This document shows, piece after piece, positions 34,599 through 42,336 of a DNA stretch of 64,000 nt. The DNA comes from an uncultured Eubacteriales bacterium (GTDB lineage Bacteria; Bacillota; Clostridia; Christensenellales; Aristaeellaceae). Positions within the stretch are counted from its first letter, which is position 1, and each line of letters starts with the position of its first letter. Where the stretch lies: the NCBI GenBank assembly GCA_902778055.1, contig CACYWL010000001.1, positions 214,913 through 278,912 of the forward strand, read 5' to 3'. The translations under genes were made by a program, and so were the position numbers. The notes under the pieces are model-generated. The model was not told the origin of the DNA, made no database searches, and worked only from the letters and a program-made list of their open reading frames with translations.

Positions 34599-34629
34599 AC
34601 CGATATACTGCGTTCCGCAGTATATCGGT
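34599..34629. other. 14-bp perfect hairpin upstream of avd
   Basis: ACCGATATACTGCG (34599-34612) is exactly complementary to 34616-34629, with a TTC loop. The avd ribosome site AGGAGG starts 3 bases later. There is no T run. It could stabilise the avd-TR transcript or regulate avd translation, but its role is not known. Confidence 0.65.
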
Positions 34630-34644
34630 GCAGGAGGTGCTGGG

Positions 34645-34998
34645 ATGGCTACTGAAGACTTCAAGCTTCTGCAGAAGGTGCAGGACATGATGGAATACGG
34701 CTATCCCATGCTCAACCAGTTTCCGAAAGCGGAGAAGTTCTCCCTGGCGCAGGACATCCGGCATTGCATGAACAATATCCTTGAGCTGACCATCACCGAG
34801 GATAAGAAGTATACGAAGAAAACCACGCTGGAAAGCCTGGACATCGAAAACGCCAAGCTGCAGATCTATCTCCGCGTAAGCTTTCGGCTGAAATACATCT
34901 CGAAGCACACCTACGGCGTGTGGGAAGAAAAGACGGTCGAAATCGGAAAGATGATCGGAGGCCTGATCAAGTCCATCAGTGGCAGGCCAAAGTCATAG
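34645..34998 (+). CDS. avd: accessory variability determinant (Avd)
   Basis: A 117-residue helical protein. ATG 34645 is chosen for GCAGGAGGTG just upstream; 31 further in-frame codons would run through the hairpin. It shows the Avd four-helix pattern: FKLLQKVQDMMEYGYPML, KAEKFSLAQDIRHCMNNIL, then a basic helix and YGVWEEKTVEIGKMIGGLI. Avd forms a basic pentamer that binds the template RNA and reverse transcriptase. It sits immediately upstream of TR. Confidence 0.9.
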   Translation: MATEDFKLLQKVQDMMEYGYPMLNQFPKAEKFSLAQDIRHCMNNILELTITEDKKYTKKTTLESLDIENAKLQIYLRVSFRLKYISKHTYGVWEEKTVEIGKMIGGLIKSISGRPKS

Positions 34999-35018
34999 GG
35001 TCCAGCTCACGTTTGCGG

Positions 35019-35129
35019 CGCTCGTTCAACCGCGGCGGCAACTACAACAACACCGCCAACGGCTTCGCCTCGTTCAACGGCAACAACGCTCGTTCCAACG
35101 CGAACGGCAACATCGGGTTCCGCTCCGCT
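35019..35129 (+). repeat. DGR template repeat (TR)
   Basis: 111 bases between avd (20 bases upstream) and the reverse transcriptase. It contains 27 adenines, 22 of them in eleven AAC codons when read in the target frame. AAC codons allow substitution to many residues without creating stop codons. The sequence diverges from the target on both sides, giving sharp limits. Confidence 0.95.
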
Positions 35130-35290
35130 ATACCTGCTGGAAAATCCGGTCACGATGCTGGAAGCTTACGGGCTTCCTCCCAGAGCCGTGCAGGTAAAGG
35201 GAACTGGCTCCTCGGTCAGGGGATTCCTGGAAGAAAAATCTTTAGTCCTGGTGCCTCTCCGGATGTGCCAGGATGGTCAAGGAAGGCCGT

Positions 35291-36379
35291 ATGGAAAAGT
35301 ATCAACATGTGTTCGACAGGTTCATCACCTTCGAGAACCAGTATGATGGATACCGGCTGGCGCAGAGAGATAAGCGCTACAAGCCTGAGGTGCTGGCCTA
35401 TACGGCTGACCTTGAAGGAAATCTCATCGATGGCATTAACCATCTGATCTGGAAGGATTACAAGATCGGGAAAGCCTTCGAGTTCTACGAATACTTCCCA
35501 AAGAAACGGATCATCACAGCATGGCCATTCAAAAACCGGGTGATCAACTGCGCGGCGTACAATGTCCTCTGGCCGATCTACGTCAAGAGCATGTACGAAC
35601 ACAGTTACGGCTCCATCCCGGGGATGGGCCAAGTCAAAGCAGTTAAGCAGCTGCAGAGATGGATGCGGATAGCCAGGCTGACCGGGAAGAACCAGTGGAT
35701 CGGCAAAGCCGATGTCGCGAAGTTCTTCTTCCGGATCCCACATGAGGTTCAACTGCGGGAGCTGGGCAAGCCCCTGGATGATCCGGACATGATGTGGTTT
35801 CTGGAAACCTGCATCAAAGGGGACGGAAGGCCCACGGGCCTGCCGCTGGAATTCAGTGATCCTACGGAATGTGAGCGAATCTTCGGCATCGGGATGCCGG
35901 TTGGCAGTCTGATCAGCCAGATGACCGCAAACGTGGTGCTCACTCCGATGGATAACTTCATGAAGCGGATCATCCGGATCCCGAAGCACATCCGGTACAT
36001 GGATGATTCGATCATCATGGGAGACAGTAAACAGGAGGTCTGGGACGCGCTGGGCGCGATGGATGACTTCCTGCAGGAGAACATGGGCCTGCAGCTGAAC
36101 AACAAGACTGCCGTCATGCGATATGACGAAGGAGTGGAATTCGTTGGACGGATCGTCTCGCCGGACCGGATCACGCTCCGGAAGAGCAGCAGTCTTCAGA
36201 TGAAGCAGCATCTGGACTATGTGAAGAAAGCCTATGCCAACCGGGAGGTTGAACTGGACTACGCCCTGGATGTGATGCAAAGCTATCTCGGCCTGCTGAA
36301 ACATACGGACTGCGTAGCCCTACGGGAAAAGATATGTGAGGATTACGTCCTCATCAGACATTCGGCACCGGAAGCCTGA
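35291..36379 (+). CDS. DGR reverse transcriptase
   Basis: A 362-residue reverse transcriptase. ATG 35291 is preferred because AAGGAAGG lies 5 bases upstream; ATG 35273 is also in frame. Motifs include IITAWPFKNRVINCAAYNVL, ADVAKFFFRIPH with the first catalytic Asp, VGSLISQ (the DGR-specific form in place of QGxxxSP), and YMDD at residues 236-239. There is no maturase or endonuclease domain, as in other DGR enzymes. It copies TR RNA with adenine infidelity. About 160 bases separate TR from the start, a spacer that other DGRs need for priming. Confidence 0.95.
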   Translation: MEKYQHVFDRFITFENQYDGYRLAQRDKRYKPEVLAYTADLEGNLIDGINHLIWKDYKIGKAFEFYEYFPKKRIITAWPFKNRVINCAAYNVLWPIYVKSMYEHSYGSIPGMGQVKAVKQLQRWMRIARLTGKNQWIGKADVAKFFFRIPHEVQLRELGKPLDDPDMMWFLETCIKGDGRPTGLPLEFSDPTECERIFGIGMPVGSLISQMTANVVLTPMDNFMKRIIRIPKHIRYMDDSIIMGDSKQEVWDALGAMDDFLQENMGLQLNNKTAVMRYDEGVEFVGRIVSPDRITLRKSSSLQMKQHLDYVKKAYANREVELDYALDVMQSYLGLLKHTDCVALREKICEDYVLIRHSAPEA

Positions 36380-36434
36380 CAGGCCCGGCGCCTTTTTCAT
36401 ATCCAAAACAATTTCAGAAATGGCGGTGAGGACC

Positions 36435-36884
36435 ATGACTCAGGTACAGCCGATTGAGGGAATCACCCCGGAAATGCTCTGGAACTTTGTTCTGGTGCTT
36501 TTGGGGCTCTGCGCAGTCGTAGTGCTGGTTTACAAGGTTATTGAAATCGTTCGGAAAGAGCGTGAACGGAAGGAAAAGAAGAACAAGTTGGCCGACAAGG
36601 ATCTGACCGATGAGATCGCGGAGAAGGTGCTGGAAAAGCTGGAACCGCGATTCAAGGATATCGAAACAAAGCTGACCACCGATAAGAGCCGGCTCGATAA
36701 CCACGAGACTTCCATCAAGAATCTGAACAGCTCGATCGACACGATCAAGGACGGAATGCAGGTAACCGCCGATGCCCTGACGGCGATCCTGGATCACGAG
36801 CTGCATAACGGAAACGCCGATCAGATGCAGAAGGCCCGGGATGACCTGCAGAAATACACCAACGGCCTGATCAAAAAGGTGTGA
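36435..36884 (+). CDS. membrane-anchored coiled-coil phage protein
   Basis: A 149-residue protein starting at ATG 36435 after GGCGGTGAGGACC. One transmembrane span (NFVLVLLGLCAVVVLVYKV) is followed by a charged coiled coil (LADKDLTDEIAEKVLEKL and onward). It opens the lysis cluster. Such proteins precede holin and endolysin genes in Firmicutes phages and may be spanin-like or holin-associated; this is inferred. Confidence 0.65.
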   Translation: MTQVQPIEGITPEMLWNFVLVLLGLCAVVVLVYKVIEIVRKERERKEKKNKLADKDLTDEIAEKVLEKLEPRFKDIETKLTTDKSRLDNHETSIKNLNSSIDTIKDGMQVTADALTAILDHELHNGNADQMQKARDDLQKYTNGLIKKV

Positions 36885-36890
36885 TGAGCG

Positions 36891-37250
36891 GTGAAACAGT
36901 TTGATCCAAGAAAGCAGTTTTCCAAACGGCTGGCCAGATACGGCGCGGTCTTCTGGGGGCTGTATCTGCTGATCATCGCCGCACTGATCTACTTCCAGCC
37001 GGAAACGGCTATTGCATGCGTCTACCTGGTTCTGATCGTGACGGTCAACAAGATGCTCGACACCTGGGCCTACACGAAGAACAGCACCTACGAGAAGGGG
37101 CTGCTGGCCTTGCTGGAAAAGACGAAGATGGAGCTGAGCCTGAAAGGCATTGCGCAGAATGTTTCCGGAAAGAAGACCGAGAAGGGAGACGATAGCGATG
37201 AAGAAGGTTCTGTAAGCGAAGAGGATGAAGGAGAAGGAGGTAATGGCTGA
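36891..37250 (+). CDS. two-span membrane protein of lysis cluster
   Basis: A 119-residue protein starting at GTG 36891, 6 bases after the previous stop. Two hydrophobic spans (VFWGLYLLIIAALIYF, AIACVYLVLIVTVNKML) are followed by a charged tail rich in Glu, Asp and Gly. The layout fits a class II holin or an antiholin. It shares one base with the endolysin start. Confidence 0.65.
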   Translation: MKQFDPRKQFSKRLARYGAVFWGLYLLIIAALIYFQPETAIACVYLVLIVTVNKMLDTWAYTKNSTYEKGLLALLEKTKMELSLKGIAQNVSGKKTEKGDDSDEEGSVSEEDEGEGGNG

Positions 37251-38191
37251 TGCTTGATCTGAACAAGATGATTGATTCCGCGCACGAGTGCATCGGATGG
37301 CCGTATGAGTCCCCGGGGACGAACGACAAGAACGGCATTGACTGTTCCGGCATGTTCGTCAAAATGTACCGCGACCAGGGCGCGAAGATCTACCACGGCA
37401 GCAATACGATCTTCCGGGAATACTGTTCGGAAACCGGGAAGATCACCAGCGCCAGGGATCTGCAGGTCGGCATGGCCGTGTTCAAGTGCAAACCCTGGAC
37501 GGATGCCGACAAGGGAAACAAGTGGTACGGGACAGAGCCCGGGAACCTGAGCCACATCGGATTCGTGACCAGCGTCAATCCGCTGGAGATCACGCACTGC
37601 ACCAGCCCCGTAGCAAAGACGGATTCCACCATCGGCAAATGGGCTTACTGGGGGAAGCTGAAGGATGTGGACTACGGCGGGAGCCCATCGCCGGAGCCTG
37701 GACCCGATCCGGAGCCGACGCCGGTCACCAAGACCATGTATGTCTACGCCGAAAACGGGAAACCTGTGAACATGCGCAGGAAGGCCAGTAAACAGGCCGA
37801 GCTGGTGGAGCGTGTTCCGGTCGGCGCTTCTGTCATCTGGCAGAAGGATGACGGCAACGGCTGGGCCTACGTGAAGTATCACGGGTTTGTCGGATGGATG
37901 ATGGACTGCTACCTGGTTAGCGAGCCTACACCGGCGCCTTCTCCGGATCCATCACCGGATCCCGAGCCTGATCCGGATCCTGTGCCGCCCGGAACCATGG
38001 CCACCGTCTGGGCGGAGAATGGGAAGCCGGTCAAAATGAGATCCCGGCCTTCCACCGGATGCAATCTGTATGATGAGCTGCCGGTCGGCACGGAGGTCGA
38101 GATCGTGAAGTATGCCGACAACTGGTGCCGGGTGAACCACGGCGTCCGGAAGGGCTGGTACATCATGACAAAATTCCTCGGCCTGGGCTGA
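37250..38191 (+). CDS. endolysin: NlpC/P60 peptidase with two SH3 domains
   Basis: A 313-residue lysin. The NlpC/P60 domain (1-145) has the catalytic Cys32 in GIDCSGMF and His102 in LSHIGFVT. Two bacterial SH3 domains (about 160-225 and 245-310; PVNMRRKASKQAELVERV, PVKMRSRPSTGCNLYDEL) are joined by Pro-rich linkers and should bind the cell wall. There is no signal peptide, so release depends on a holin. Confidence 0.92.
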   Translation: MLDLNKMIDSAHECIGWPYESPGTNDKNGIDCSGMFVKMYRDQGAKIYHGSNTIFREYCSETGKITSARDLQVGMAVFKCKPWTDADKGNKWYGTEPGNLSHIGFVTSVNPLEITHCTSPVAKTDSTIGKWAYWGKLKDVDYGGSPSPEPGPDPEPTPVTKTMYVYAENGKPVNMRRKASKQAELVERVPVGASVIWQKDDGNGWAYVKYHGFVGWMMDCYLVSEPTPAPSPDPSPDPEPDPDPVPPGTMATVWAENGKPVKMRSRPSTGCNLYDELPVGTEVEIVKYADNWCRVNHGVRKGWYIMTKFLGLG

Positions 38192-38217
38192 GAAGAAACG
38201 AAAGGAGAAACGGAACC

Positions 38218-38559
38218 ATGCAAATTGACCTGACACAGATTGACCTGACACAGATCATCCTGGCGGTGATCACGCTAATCTTCGGCATCCTGATGAGGTA
38301 TGTCATTCCCTCCGCGAAGAGCAAGCTCAACACCGATCAGATGGAGCTGCTCCGGATCGCGGTGAAGACCGCCGTTTATGCGGCCGATCAGCTGTACAAT
38401 TCCAACCAGGGACAGGAGAAGTTGGCCTATGTTGTGGATTTGCTACACAAGCAGGGATATGTCCTTGATCCTAAGCAGGTGGAAGATACCACCCGGGCAT
38501 TGATCGAAGCCATGGTGAAAGAGCTGAAGCTGGAGCAGGCGAAAGTCGCTGCCGGCTGA
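38218..38559 (+). CDS. LLH-family holin
   Basis: A 113-residue protein with AAAGGAGA before ATG 38218. It has one N-terminal transmembrane span (IILAVITLIFGILMRYVI) and a conserved soluble helical region (AVKTAVYAADQLYNSNQGQEK), typical of phage holin LLH. The N-terminus contains a short tandem repeat (QIDLT twice). It ends the late operon and a terminator follows. Confidence 0.85.
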   Translation: MQIDLTQIDLTQIILAVITLIFGILMRYVIPSAKSKLNTDQMELLRIAVKTAVYAADQLYNSNQGQEKLAYVVDLLHKQGYVLDPKQVEDTTRALIEAMVKELKLEQAKVAAG

Positions 38560-38581
38560 CAATCGAATAAGCAGACGAAGA

Positions 38582-38613
38582 CCCTCTCGGAGAAATCCGG
38601 GAGGGCCTTTTTT
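38582..38613 (+). terminator. terminator of phage late operon
   Basis: CCCTCTCGG (38582-38590) pairs with CCGGGAGGG (38597-38605) with one G-T pair, followed by CC and six T. It is 22 bases after the holin stop. Confidence 0.85.
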
Positions 38614-38900
38614 GTTTGTCTGAGTCGCATGTCATGCGGATACCTATCAGATTCTTGCAGATTTGAGGCACAGCATGCCTCTGGGTGCGCGGACGGTAGA
38701 TTCTCCATCCGAAAGCTGGAACGCGAAATAGGGGCCTTTCTGAGCGAAATAGAGGCATTCGATATTTTTTCAAATTCAAATCGCGTGCTATGCGATATTC
38801 AGGCCTGAGAGACGCAAGAAGGCCCCTCCGCTTCCGGACGGTAGATTCTTCATCCGGAACAGCAGAGGGGCCTCAGCGGTCAAATCTGGCAGGAATTCGG
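38614..38900. other. structured non-coding interval between convergent operons
   Basis: No gene is seen. The stretch carries several small hairpins (GAGGCA/TGCCTC near 38665; AGGCCCCTC/GAGGGGCCT at 38820-38828 and 38865-38873, enclosing a further stem) and a 21-base repeat (38691-38711 and 38836-38856, one mismatch). The last hairpin probably ends the leftward accessory operon. A small RNA cannot be excluded. Confidence 0.5.
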
Positions 38901-39302
38901 CTATTGTCGTGCGCTCATGGTCTTAAACATTGTCAGATCGAAGATTTCATCTGCCCGGGCATTCAGATCGTCCGCGATCTTCCGGGCCTCTTCCTCCGTC
39001 ATCCAGGCGAAGTCATCCTTCTTCACCTTGAAGATGACCACGTTGTTGATGATCGGCACCCCATGGTCATCGCATCCGTAGAGCCAGGACGCCAGCGGAT
39101 TGAAGATCTGCAGCTTGCCGAACCTGTTTTCATCGCAGACCGCCTCGTATCCCTTTGGCAGGCGGTCCGGATAAAGCGGTACCAGCTGGACAGTCTCACA
39201 GCTGATCAGGTCGTAGGCCGTCTGCAGGATGCCGGTCTTTTTGACCTGCTGAATGGGCTTGGCCCGGTTGGACAGGCAATCCAAAAGCACACAGTAGTTC
39301 AC
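38901..39302 (-). CDS. DUF3846-like hypothetical protein
   Basis: A 133-residue protein starting at GTG 39302 behind GGAGGGATTGCT. The mid-region (DRLPKGYEAVCDENRFGK, NPLASWLYG) resembles DUF3846 proteins encoded by phages and plasmids. The C-terminal segment (WMTEEEARKIADDLNARADEIF) is helical. It is the last gene of the leftward operon and overlaps the previous gene by 4 bases. Confidence 0.6.
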   Translation of the reverse strand: MNYCVLLDCLSNRAKPIQQVKKTGILQTAYDLISCETVQLVPLYPDRLPKGYEAVCDENRFGKLQIFNPLASWLYGCDDHGVPIINNVVIFKVKKDDFAWMTEEEARKIADDLNARADEIFDLTMFKTMSARQ

Positions 39303-39655
39303 AGCAATCCCTCCTTCTTCTGAATCTCTCTCAGGCGCTCCCAGTCTTCGGCCCACTGATGGGTCTGATCCCGGCAGTCCTGTTTGTTGTCGTACAGCTG
39401 GGACTTGAAGGCCCCTCTGCAATGATCACCCCATCCGACATCCACCCAGCGGAGGCCGTCACTCCGGATCTGATAGATTTCGTATTCCTCCGGCTGATGC
39501 ATCTCTCCGGGGAAGATGGCGGTCACGCGGACCTTGATCACCTGCTCTCCCTTCATCGTGGACTGGCGGTAGTAGTATTCGCCTTCCTCCAGCTCCGGAT
39601 CCGGAGGGTTCGGCAGATACCATTCGATCATCTGCCGGGTGCGGTCATCAATCAT
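39299..39655 (-). CDS. hypothetical protein with MIDDR N-terminus
   Basis: A 118-residue protein. ATG 39655 is chosen for GGAAGGAGG just upstream. The N-terminus MIDDRTRQMIEWY resembles that of the product at 40615-41094 (MIDDRGRQ), so the two may share an N-terminal element. The central part is beta-rich (KVRVTAIFPGEMHQPEEYE). Unrecognised family. Confidence 0.6.
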   Translation of the reverse strand: MIDDRTRQMIEWYLPNPPDPELEEGEYYYRQSTMKGEQVIKVRVTAIFPGEMHQPEEYEIYQIRSDGLRWVDVGWGDHCRGAFKSQLYDNKQDCRDQTHQWAEDWERLREIQKKEGLL

Positions 39656-39926
39656 CCTGATCCTCCTTCCACCAGTCCTTTGGCCGGGAGAACCGGCATG
39701 TGCCAGTCTTTCCGCGCATCTGATAGTCACAATCGCTGACAGCTTCGCCGAACCTGTGAGTGCAGGCATCGCAAAGCATCAGGCGGGAACCGCACACCGG
39801 GCAGTAGGCCTGGAAGCCGTCCCGATTGATGTCCCACCGGAGCTCGATCTCCCGCTCACATACATTGCAGTATTCGACCTCATGGCCATCTGCGCTTCCG
39901 CAGTAAGTCTCTTTCGTCTGTTCCAT
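39648..39926 (-). CDS. zinc-binding small protein
   Basis: A 92-residue protein with three CxxC knuckles (CNVC, CPVC, CDAC) and more Cys and His residues, enough for two zinc sites. It overlaps the next gene by 8 bases. Related Cys-rich proteins are common in phage accessory operons; the role is unknown. Confidence 0.65.
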   Translation of the reverse strand: MEQTKETYCGSADGHEVEYCNVCEREIELRWDINRDGFQAYCPVCGSRLMLCDACTHRFGEAVSDCDYQMRGKTGTCRFSRPKDWWKEDQDD

Positions 39927-39928
39927 CC

Positions 39929-40138
39929 TCAGTACCTCCCGTCATCGTCGATCAGGCCTACCAGCTCCCGCATGATTGCCAGGGCTCCGGCATAATCCGT
40001 CTGCTGGATCCGCTCCCAGGCGTTATTCCAGTCTGTGATCCGGCGTTCCTTCCGCATCTGATCCCGGACCGCCCCCATGATCCAGTAGATGTTCCCGGTC
40101 TCATGGCATGACCGGAAATGAATGATTGCCTTCGGCAT
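39929..40138 (-). CDS. 69-residue hypothetical protein
   Basis: A short protein (FRSCHETGNIYWIMGAVRDQM and onwards) beginning at the base where the cyclotransferase-like gene ends, and 2 bases before the zinc protein. Mixed helix content, no motif recognised. Tight packing supports expression. Confidence 0.55.
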   Translation of the reverse strand: MPKAIIHFRSCHETGNIYWIMGAVRDQMRKERRITDWNNAWERIQQTDYAGALAIMRELVGLIDDDGRY

Positions 40139-40611
40139 TATCTCACCCCCTTCCGTCTGGCGTAGTCCATGGCCTTCCAGAGCTTCTCGAAGTCTTCATG
40201 CTTGAAGCCGAAGTCGATGTATCCCTGCCGGACGGTCTCGTAATAATGGCCGGTCGGCATCTGGATCGGGAATCCGTCATTCATCACGTAGACGATAGCG
40301 TCCGCGACCTTCTCGGAGACTTTCTTTTTTCCGGATTCATCGAAGCCATTCAGCATCAGCGGGAGCAGCTGCTTGTCGTAGAATCTGGGGAAGCCTTCGT
40401 AGCGGTCCAGGTTCTTCTCATCCTCTTCGCTGATCTCCCAGACACCGACCGGAACGGAGCAGCCCTTCTTTGGCTCGATCGTCAGATAGCTCCGGCGAAA
40501 CACCAGCTCATAGTTCGGGATCCGGGTAACGCCAACCGGCACCGCATCCGGGCACCGGTAGGCCATCTGGGCCTTGTTGAGGTTCGAGCCATAAGCGAGA
40601 TACAGTTTCAT
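40138..40611 (-). CDS. gamma-glutamylcyclotransferase-like (AIG2/GGCT) protein
   Basis: A 157-residue protein with the GGCT fold signatures YGSNLNKAQM (substrate loop) and LDRYEGFPRFY carrying the Glu expected to be catalytic. Family members release 5-oxoproline from gamma-glutamyl compounds. It shares an operon with an amidoligase, a pairing known from predicted phage peptide-conjugation systems, so it may trim or reverse gamma-glutamyl or isopeptide links. The substrate is not known. Confidence 0.82.
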   Translation of the reverse strand: MKLYLAYGSNLNKAQMAYRCPDAVPVGVTRIPNYELVFRRSYLTIEPKKGCSVPVGVWEISEEDEKNLDRYEGFPRFYDKQLLPLMLNGFDESGKKKVSEKVADAIVYVMNDGFPIQMPTGHYYETVRQGYIDFGFKHEDFEKLWKAMDYARRKGVR

Positions 40612-40614
40612 ACA

Positions 40615-41094
40615 TCAGACCTCCTCTACAACTTCGCGCCAGACAAGGAATTGACACTGCCCGGCCTCTTTCTCTTTGACTGCTGCCAGCACTCTGGGAT
40701 CATCCCTGAAGCCGGTAAAGTTTCTGACCGGATCCCGGTAGGAGACAGTGATCTGCTCCAGTGGTCCTGCATCTTTTGGATGCCTGAGCCGCAGATAACT
40801 CCACCGACCCGTCCCTTTTAGCTTGGCCTGCTGATCCTGATGCGCTTCCTGCCACATCTGCTCGGCCAGGGCCTGTTCAACTGACTTGTACAGGCGCTGA
40901 TCCCGGAAGAGATGGTACAGGCCAAAGCCTTCCATCAGGATCTTCCGTTCTGCCGGCTCCGGGAAGAAGGACAGGATGATCTCCCGCTCCTTCTCCGATC
41001 CGTTCATGTACCGCTCTGCCAGGATTTCGAACCGGCCCATTGGATCCTTTTCCTTCTCGGCCAGATCGATCTGGCGTCCGCGATCGTCAATCAT
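40615..41094 (-). CDS. hypothetical protein with MIDDR N-terminus
   Basis: A 159-residue charged, helical protein. ATG 41094 is chosen because it reproduces the MIDDRxRQ start of the downstream gene at 39655; ATG 41100 is two codons upstream and also possible. It overlaps the acidic microprotein gene by 8 bases and is followed 3 bases later by the cyclotransferase-like gene. No recognised domain. Confidence 0.6.
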   Translation of the reverse strand: MIDDRGRQIDLAEKEKDPMGRFEILAERYMNGSEKEREIILSFFPEPAERKILMEGFGLYHLFRDQRLYKSVEQALAEQMWQEAHQDQQAKLKGTGRWSYLRLRHPKDAGPLEQITVSYRDPVRNFTGFRDDPRVLAAVKEKEAGQCQFLVWREVVEEV

Positions 41095-41236
41095 CGTCAT
41101 CGTCCTCCATGCATTCGCTGTCAATCCGTTCGTTGATCTTCTCAATCAGGTCTTCAGCCAGCTCCGGTGCCAGGTATTCATTCAGCACATCCTGCAGGAT
41201 GTCATCCAGAGCTTCGCGCCATACGTAGTTATCCAT
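41087..41236 (-). CDS. 49-residue acidic protein with poly-Asp tail
   Basis: ATG 41236 to TGA 41087 encodes a helical protein (LDDILQDVLNEYLAPELAEDL) that ends ECMEDDDDD. An AAAGGATTAACCG ribosome site precedes it. It lies between the amidoligase gene and its operon partners and overlaps the next start. An acidic C-terminus in this context could be a substrate or adaptor of the amidoligase; this is speculation. Confidence 0.55.
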   Translation of the reverse strand: MDNYVWREALDDILQDVLNEYLAPELAEDLIEKINERIDSECMEDDDDD

Positions 41237-41286
41237 CGGTTAATCCTTTCTCCCGGTCTTTGGCCCGGCCGGGAGGGCTGTCTCTC

Positions 41287-42216
41287 TCAGCAGGCTTCGC
41301 GGAAGGCGGCGGTCAGGTGCAGCCGGGCGGTGGCGAATTCCTTGCCGGTCATCCCCAGGCGCTTGGTCAGGAAGCCTTCCATGTTCACGGCCTTCTGCTC
41401 CTTGGTCAGGTTCTTGGAATCCCGGAAGTACAGGGAATTGGATTCGGTATTGATAGCCCAGGCACTCATGGCCAGGCAGAACTGGATGTAGGCCTTGATC
41501 TTGCCGGCGTGGGTGGTCCCGTTGAACAGCCGGAACTCGATCGTTCCCTTGGTGTACAGGGCATGCAGGTTCAGTCCGCGATACCGGGCACCGCAGTAGT
41601 GAGAATGATCGATCCCGCCGCGGTATCCGTTGTTCAGGTTGGAGTAGTAGATCCGCTCGATGTCGGCCTTGGTGTGCGCGGTCTTCTTCATGGCTTTCAT
41701 CATTTCCTTGGAGGTCTTCTGGCACCAGTGGGAGCACCGGGCTTCATTCTGCAGAGCCTCGCAGAAAAGATCCTGCCGGCCGACCACCAGATTCACAAGC
41801 CGGATCAGGCTTTCGGCGGTGTGGTTGGCTCCGTCCACATGGACGTGGATGCCGCAGGAGCTGTTGGCCAGGGCGCCACCTTCGACCAGCTTCCGGACGA
41901 TGTTCTGCAGGTCTTCGATGTCCTCATACTGCAGGATCGGGCTGACCACTTCGCAGCGGAGATCGGAGGATGTCCGGCCTTCGGGCCTGTCCACGATCCG
42001 GCCATTCCGGCGAACCTGCGGCTCGATGGAGATGTCACGCTCGCACTTCCACTTCCGGCCTTTGGTGTCCTTCGCGGTGTAGGTGTCGTATCCATCGTAT
42101 TCATGGCCAACGCTTTCGGTTCCGAAGTAGGTGGCGATGATCTGCGCGGCGGCGGGGCGGGAGATGCCGGTGAGCTCGATTTCGATTCCGAAGTTCTGAT
42201 TCTGGATGGTGGTCAT
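41287..42216 (-). CDS. amidoligase family protein
   Basis: A 309-residue protein. ATG 42216 is chosen for AAGGAGGAG upstream; the frame extends 8 codons further. It has the amidoligase pattern: FGIEIELTGI at the N-terminus (metal-binding Glu), CEVVSPILQYED, CGIHVHVDGA, and FRLFNGTTH near the C-terminus. These are glutamine-synthetase-fold ATP-dependent ligases predicted to form amide or isopeptide bonds. It is the first gene of the leftward operon, driven by the promoter at 42267-42295. Confidence 0.87.
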   Translation of the reverse strand: MTTIQNQNFGIEIELTGISRPAAAQIIATYFGTESVGHEYDGYDTYTAKDTKGRKWKCERDISIEPQVRRNGRIVDRPEGRTSSDLRCEVVSPILQYEDIEDLQNIVRKLVEGGALANSSCGIHVHVDGANHTAESLIRLVNLVVGRQDLFCEALQNEARCSHWCQKTSKEMMKAMKKTAHTKADIERIYYSNLNNGYRGGIDHSHYCGARYRGLNLHALYTKGTIEFRLFNGTTHAGKIKAYIQFCLAMSAWAINTESNSLYFRDSKNLTKEQKAVNMEGFLTKRLGMTGKEFATARLHLTAAFREAC

Positions 42217-42266
42217 TGTGGTCTCCTCCTTGATTTTCATGGGATTCAGTGTCTTTCGACAGGATG

Positions 42267-42295
42267 AGTATAAACCCAGCGGTTTATAATGTCAA
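42267..42295 (-). promoter_or_regulatory. leftward promoter with embedded operator
   Basis: On the minus strand TTGACA (42295-42290), a 17-base spacer and TATACT (42272-42267) form a near-consensus promoter for the amidoligase operon. A perfect inverted repeat TATAAACC-N4-GGTTTATA at 42269-42288 lies inside it, so a bound repressor would block the polymerase. Confidence 0.85.
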
Positions 42296-42336
42296 CCATA
42301 TTTTTCAACTTTTTAGATTATTTTTGAAAAATATTT

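Noticed and set aside
35155..35346. 63-codon ORF between TR and the reverse transcriptase, in another frame
   Set aside because: It overlaps the reverse transcriptase start and lacks a ribosome site. The region corresponds to the DGR spacer needed in the template RNA.
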